Made by a program: the position numbers and the translations under genes. A model generated the notes under the pieces. That model did not search any database. It saw only the letters and a list, made by a program, of their open reading frames with translations, and was not told the DNA's origin. DNA of 64,000 nt from JAPPHA01 sp965221575 (lineage in GTDB: Bacteria; Pseudomonadota; Alphaproteobacteria; Rhodobacterales; Rhodobacteraceae): assembly GCA_965221575.1 (NCBI GenBank), contig CBDCSM010000014.1, positions 809,629 to 873,628 on the forward strand, read 5' to 3'. Shown one piece after another: positions 60,488-64,000 of this stretch; positions within the stretch are counted from its first letter, which is position 1; every line of letters begins with the position of its first letter.

Positions 60488-62259
60488 CGACCGTCGAGTT
60501 CCGCAAGGACCTGTTCGCGGACGAGCGTGACGACGACCTGCAGGAGATCGGCCAACCGACGATCAGGCAGGACATTCTCGGCCACGTCACGGGCCGTTCG
60601 GTATTCTACGACGACCATCCCTTCGAGGGTCTCCTGCACATGCGATGCGTGCGATCGCCGCACCATCACGCAAGGATTCGATCGATCGATACCTCGGCTG
60701 CCGAACGCATCGCGGGTGTCAGGCGAATCGTGCGGCCGGGGGACGTCCCGAAAAACCTCAACACACTGCTGTCCCTGATCGGGTTCGGCAAGGACGACGA
60801 ACCCCTGCTTGCGCCATCGAAAGTGGCGTACAGGGGGGAACCGGTGCTCGCAGTCATCGCGGACAGCGATCGAATCGCCCGCAAGGCCGTGAGCGCCGTC
60901 AGGGTTGACTGGGAGACGCTTCCGCATGTCCTCGACGTGGAGCAGGCGCTGCAGCCGGATGCACCGGTCGTCAACGATACCTATCCCGACAACACCTTCG
61001 ATTACTACGAGACATTCGATCACCAGAAGCTCAGGTTCGGCGACGTGGAAGCGGCGTTCGCATCGGCTGACCACATCGTCGAAGGCCGGTACCAGATGTC
61101 GCCGATCGAACAGGCTCCCATGGAAACCTGCGGCGCGATCGCCGTTCCCGAAACGAACGACAGGTTTACCTGCTACACGTCAACCCAGGCGCTGTTCTTT
61201 TCCCTCGCGACAACCGCCAAGCTCCTGGACCTCCAGTCTTCCCGCCTCCACTTCGTCGGCGGCACCGTCGGCGGAGGATTCGGCGGCAAGGTCGACAGCA
61301 TCGTCGAGCCGATGTCGGTGCTCGGCGCGATGCTGACCGGCAAACCGGTCAAGTTCATGTGGGATCGGGAAGAGGAAATGCAGGTCGGCGCACCCCGCGG
61401 CGCAGAGCTCTGGCTGATCAAGGACGGAATCGCGCGGGACGGGCGCATCCTCGCCCGGCAGTTCACCGGCCTGTTCGATTCGGGCGCCTATACGCGCCTT
61501 TCCTCCTACGCGGTCGTGAAGGCCACCGGACACCTGCCGGGGCCCTACACGATTCCGAACGTCGCGGCGAACGTCTACTGTGTCTTCACCAACAGGACAC
61601 CGGCGACCGCGATGCGGGGGTTCGGAATCACCGGCGTCGACTTCGCCATCGAGCGCCAGATGGACAGGTCGGCCGACGCGGTCGGAATGGATCCGGTCGA
61701 ATTCCGGATCCTCAACGCCTATCGCGACGGCGACATGAAGGCGCACCGCCGCACCGCGAAGAATACCGCGCTGATCGAATGTTGCCAGGTCGCGGCCGAG
61801 AAGGCCGCATGGCCGGTCGACCCGGCGATCCTGGGCCAGTCGAGCCGATCGGGCGGAGGCGGATCCCGGGCGGACATACCCGAAACCGTGACGGACGAAA
61901 GCGGGCGGATCGGCGAACGCCGCGGTGGCCGAATCCCCCTCGATCCCCTGGCGGGTTCCGGACCGAAGAAACGGGTCGCCGCCGGAACGGTCCGGAGCCA
62001 GGAAGTGTCCGCGGTTGCCCCGCAACGGCCCGACATGGAGCACCGGCCCGCGACGGTGGAGCCGGGCGCGCCGCCTGCCCGGGCGCCATCCGTTCCCCGG
62101 CAACCGTTGCCCGTGTCCGCGCCCGCCGTTCCACCGGTCGCGCCCCCTGCGGTTGCACCTCCCGTGGAACAACCTCCGCCCCCGCCGAAAAAACCATTTT
62201 CCGAGGGCGTACGGCGGCCGGGCGTTCCACGATTCCTGTCCGGAACAAGGAGGCGTTGA
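60484..62259 (+). CDS. Molybdopterin subunit, N-terminal half (NdhL-like), with proline-rich tail
   Basis: The 591-residue subunit carries the hammerhead domain and the first molybdopterin domain: HVTGRSVFYDDHPF near residue 33, GGTVGGGFGGKVDSI near residue 258, and TAMRGFGITGVDFAIERQMD near residue 374. The usual domain ends near ALIECCQVAAEKAAW (about residue 440). A further 145 residues are low-complexity and very Pro-rich (PPVAPPAVAPPVEQPPPPP). The second half of the subunit is encoded by the next gene, as in the NdhL/NdhM split of nicotinate dehydrogenase in Eubacterium. The tail is unusual and may tether the complex. Confidence 0.9.
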   Translation: MTTVEFRKDLFADERDDDLQEIGQPTIRQDILGHVTGRSVFYDDHPFEGLLHMRCVRSPHHHARIRSIDTSAAERIAGVRRIVRPGDVPKNLNTLLSLIGFGKDDEPLLAPSKVAYRGEPVLAVIADSDRIARKAVSAVRVDWETLPHVLDVEQALQPDAPVVNDTYPDNTFDYYETFDHQKLRFGDVEAAFASADHIVEGRYQMSPIEQAPMETCGAIAVPETNDRFTCYTSTQALFFSLATTAKLLDLQSSRLHFVGGTVGGGFGGKVDSIVEPMSVLGAMLTGKPVKFMWDREEEMQVGAPRGAELWLIKDGIARDGRILARQFTGLFDSGAYTRLSSYAVVKATGHLPGPYTIPNVAANVYCVFTNRTPATAMRGFGITGVDFAIERQMDRSADAVGMDPVEFRILNAYRDGDMKAHRRTAKNTALIECCQVAAEKAAWPVDPAILGQSSRSGGGGSRADIPETVTDESGRIGERRGGRIPLDPLAGSGPKKRVAAGTVRSQEVSAVAPQRPDMEHRPATVEPGAPPARAPSVPRQPLPVSAPAVPPVAPPAVAPPVEQPPPPPKKPFSEGVRRPGVPRFLSGTRRR

Positions 62260-62260
62260 C

Positions 62261-63293
62261 ATGGCGATCCACAAGGGGCGTGGCTTTGCCAGCGTGAACT
62301 ATCCGATCGGCATGAATCTTGGTGGCGACCCTTCGCAGGCGTTGGTTCACTCCACGCCGGACGGGAAATTCAAGGTGTCGTTGTCATCGATCGATCTCGG
62401 GCAGGGATTGAAATCGGTGACACGCCAGATCGCGGCAGAAACCCTCGGTGTCCCGGTTTCCGACGTCTACGTGGACACTGCGGACAGTGACACCGGCCCG
62501 CACTGCATGGGCAGTTTCGCGTCGCGCGGCACGCATCGTGTCGGCAACGCCGTCATTCGCGCGGCGACGAGAAGCCCGTACACAGCTCCTCGACGCGGCT
62601 TCGGAGGAACTCGAAGTCGATGCCAGGGACCTGGTGACGGACGGCGCCGGGAACATCCACGTGCGCGGCGCCCCGGGCCGTTCCATCAGCGTCGCGGATG
62701 CCTCCATCGCGGCGCAGTTCAAGCAGGGGCGAACGCTTGCGGGGCGCGGGATCTTCCTCGTGCCGCCGTCGGAAGCGGACCCGGAAACCGGGGAAATGTC
62801 CCCGGTGACCTGTTTCGCGCACGCGGCCCTTGTCGTCGATCTTGAAGTGGACGACGAAACCGGCGAGGTCACGGTGCTTGAAATCAACTCGGCGTACGAG
62901 GTTGGCCGGGCGCTCAATCCCCGGCTGGTTGAGCAGCAATTGATCGGCGGCGCATGGATGGGGTTGTCGCACGCCCTCTACGAGACGACCGAACCGTACT
63001 ACCCGGCGCGCGACAATGCTCCGCTGGATTTCAACGAATACGTGATGCCGGGTCCGGGGGACGTGGCAACCCATAACATCGCCATTCTCGAGCGCCCCGC
63101 GGAAGACGCGCCGTTCGGTGGCAAGGGGCCAGGAGAGATGTGCGCCAATCCCGTCCTGCCGGCGGTCGCGAACGCGATTTTCGATGCGGTCGGGGTCCAG
63201 TGCGACCATCTTCCCATAACCGCGGAAAAGATCCTCCGCGGTCTCCGGGCAAATGGCGGTGCGCGCCCGCGGAACAGGGGGCGCCGCGCATGA
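62261..63293 (+). CDS. Molybdopterin subunit, C-terminal half (NdhM-like), frameshifted
   Basis: From ATG 62261 the frame reads GRGFASVNYPIGMNLGGDPS and SIDLGQGLKSVTRQIAAETL up to GTHRVGNAVIRAA (62566), then runs off frame. The adjacent frame from 62571 continues EARTQLLDAASEELEVDARDL to the normal end, with the catalytic glutamate in GGKGPGEMCANPVLPA. Four bases (ACGA, 62567-62570) stand where three are expected. Both sides are otherwise well preserved, so this is either a fresh mutation or a sequence error. Without correction the active-site glutamate is lost and the enzyme would be dead. Confidence 0.8.
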
Positions 63294-63348
63294 CCGGAAC
63301 AGCTGTTCACGGCAGCAGACCCGGTGGCAGCGTGAAGGCGCGCAGTTG

Positions 63349-64000
63349 ATGCCGGTCCGCGCTTCCATCGGCGGAATCGGCAACCCTGAAACACTGAGAC
63401 AGGCGCTCGCGGCTGCGCAGTATCTCGCGAGCGCCGAACTCGCGACCGCCTCGTACCTCGCGCTCGCGCTCGGAAAGCCGCTGCTGCTCGAGGGCGTCCC
63501 GGGGGTCGGCAAGACGGAGGCCGCGAAAGCCATCGGTGCGGCGCTGTCCCGCCGCGTGATCCGCTTGCAGTGCTTCGAAGGCATAGATGCCGCGGCGGCG
63601 CTCTATGAATGGAACTACCCGCGACAGATGCTCGCCATCCGGCAGGCAGGCGACGAATACGTCAACCTCTACGGAGATGACTTCCTGCTTTCGCGGCCCC
63701 TGCTCGAATCTCTTCGCGAGCCGTCCGACACGCTCCTGCTGATCGACGAGGTCGACCGCTCGGACCACGAGTTCGAGGCGTTCCTGCTCGAGTATCTCTC
63801 GGATTTCTCGATATCGATTCCCGAAACGGGAACCGTCAGGGCGGCGGTGAATCCAGTCGTCGTCCTGACCTCCAATCGCACGCGGGACCTGCACGAAGCG
63901 CTGCGCCGGCGTTGCGTCTACCACTGGATCGATTTCCCGGACGCGGAACTCGAAGCCAGGATCGTCATGGCCAGGGCAAGTTCGGTCGTCCACGCCACGG
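63349..64000 (+). CDS. MoxR/CoxD-type AAA+ ATPase (cut by window end)
   Basis: The frame is open from ATG 63349 to the window end (217 codons). Walker A is EGVPGVGKTEAAKAIG near residue 49, Walker B LLLIDEVDRSDHEFEAFLLEYL near residue 128, and sensor LTSNRTRDLHEALRRRC near residue 169. CoxD, a protein of this type, matures the Mo-Cu site of CO dehydrogenase, and homologues follow many Mo hydroxylase genes. Here it follows the second Mo hydroxylase by 55 bases and probably helps insert or sulfurate its cofactor. A VWA-domain partner may follow beyond the window. Confidence 0.93.
   Translation, partial: MPVRASIGGIGNPETLRQALAAAQYLASAELATASYLALALGKPLLLEGVPGVGKTEAAKAIGAALSRRVIRLQCFEGIDAAAALYEWNYPRQMLAIRQAGDEYVNLYGDDFLLSRPLLESLREPSDTLLLIDEVDRSDHEFEAFLLEYLSDFSISIPETGTVRAAVNPVVVLTSNRTRDLHEALRRRCVYHWIDFPDAELEARIVMARASSVVHAT

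Overview
The window reads as a chromosomal segment of a GC-rich proteobacterium, most likely an alphaproteobacterium. That placement is an inference from the two tripartite tricarboxylate transporter (TTT) sets, the Liv-type ABC uptake operon, the CO-dehydrogenase-type molybdenum hydroxylases and a nicotinate-type reductive pathway of the kind known from Azorhizobium. No rRNA, tRNA, CRISPR array or intact transposase was seen. Between the operons lie long non-coding stretches with recognisable but broken genes, so the genome looks as if it is losing accessory genes.

Layout: 0.45-2.7 kb, a TetR regulator with its own palindromic operator, a small membrane protein and a Rieske oxygenase. 3.0-7.1 kb, remnants of a D-2-hydroxyacid dehydrogenase and of a large P-loop NTPase, an SRPBCC protein, an intact DUF4143-type ATPase and a basic small protein. 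7.6-14 kb (minus strand), asd, an outer-membrane protein, an alpha/beta hydrolase with an LLM flavin oxidoreductase, and an MFS exporter. 14-25 kb, two TTT clusters: tctC with a TctA-TctB fusion, and a LysR divergent from tctB-tctA-sulfatase-tctC. 18.3-19.1 and 26.3-29.5 kb, a decayed and an intact copy of a PLD-helicase-DUF3427 protein. 37-46.7 kb, a mixed region with aroA, orphan antitoxin-like genes, a tandem duplication and small membrane or periplasmic proteins.

The most interesting content is one dispersed catabolic system for nicotinate or a related N-heterocycle. At 29.7-37.4 kb a molybdenum hydroxylase (FAD subunit plus an Fe-S/Mo fusion) is followed by a 6-hydroxynicotinate reductase homologue, a UPF0280 (ApbE-related) protein, two AA_synth proteins and a MarR regulator. 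An enamidase-like amidohydrolase sits at 43.3 kb. A ferredoxin-NADP reductase starts at 47.1 kb, followed by an ABC importer, a LivF-Tm-1 fusion, a Tm-1 C-terminal-type TIM barrel, a very long flotillin, two CoxG-like SRPBCC proteins, a second, four-subunit molybdenum hydroxylase, and a CoxD/MoxR ATPase cut by the window end. Two transcription starts, before 29.66 kb and before 47.06 kb, share a TTGACA box and a GTATACAAACGA operator at identical spacing, which ties the two blocks together.

The strongest single observation is that the 6-hydroxynicotinate reductase gene is split in two frames exactly at an A AAA AAG heptamer followed at once by a perfect 9-bp hairpin. A -1 slip there restores an unbroken protein. 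This is either programmed frameshifting or a one-base sequence error; the sequence alone cannot decide. A second metabolic gene (Mo-hydroxylase C-terminal subunit, 62.57 kb) also needs a one-base correction, which raises the prior for sequencing error.
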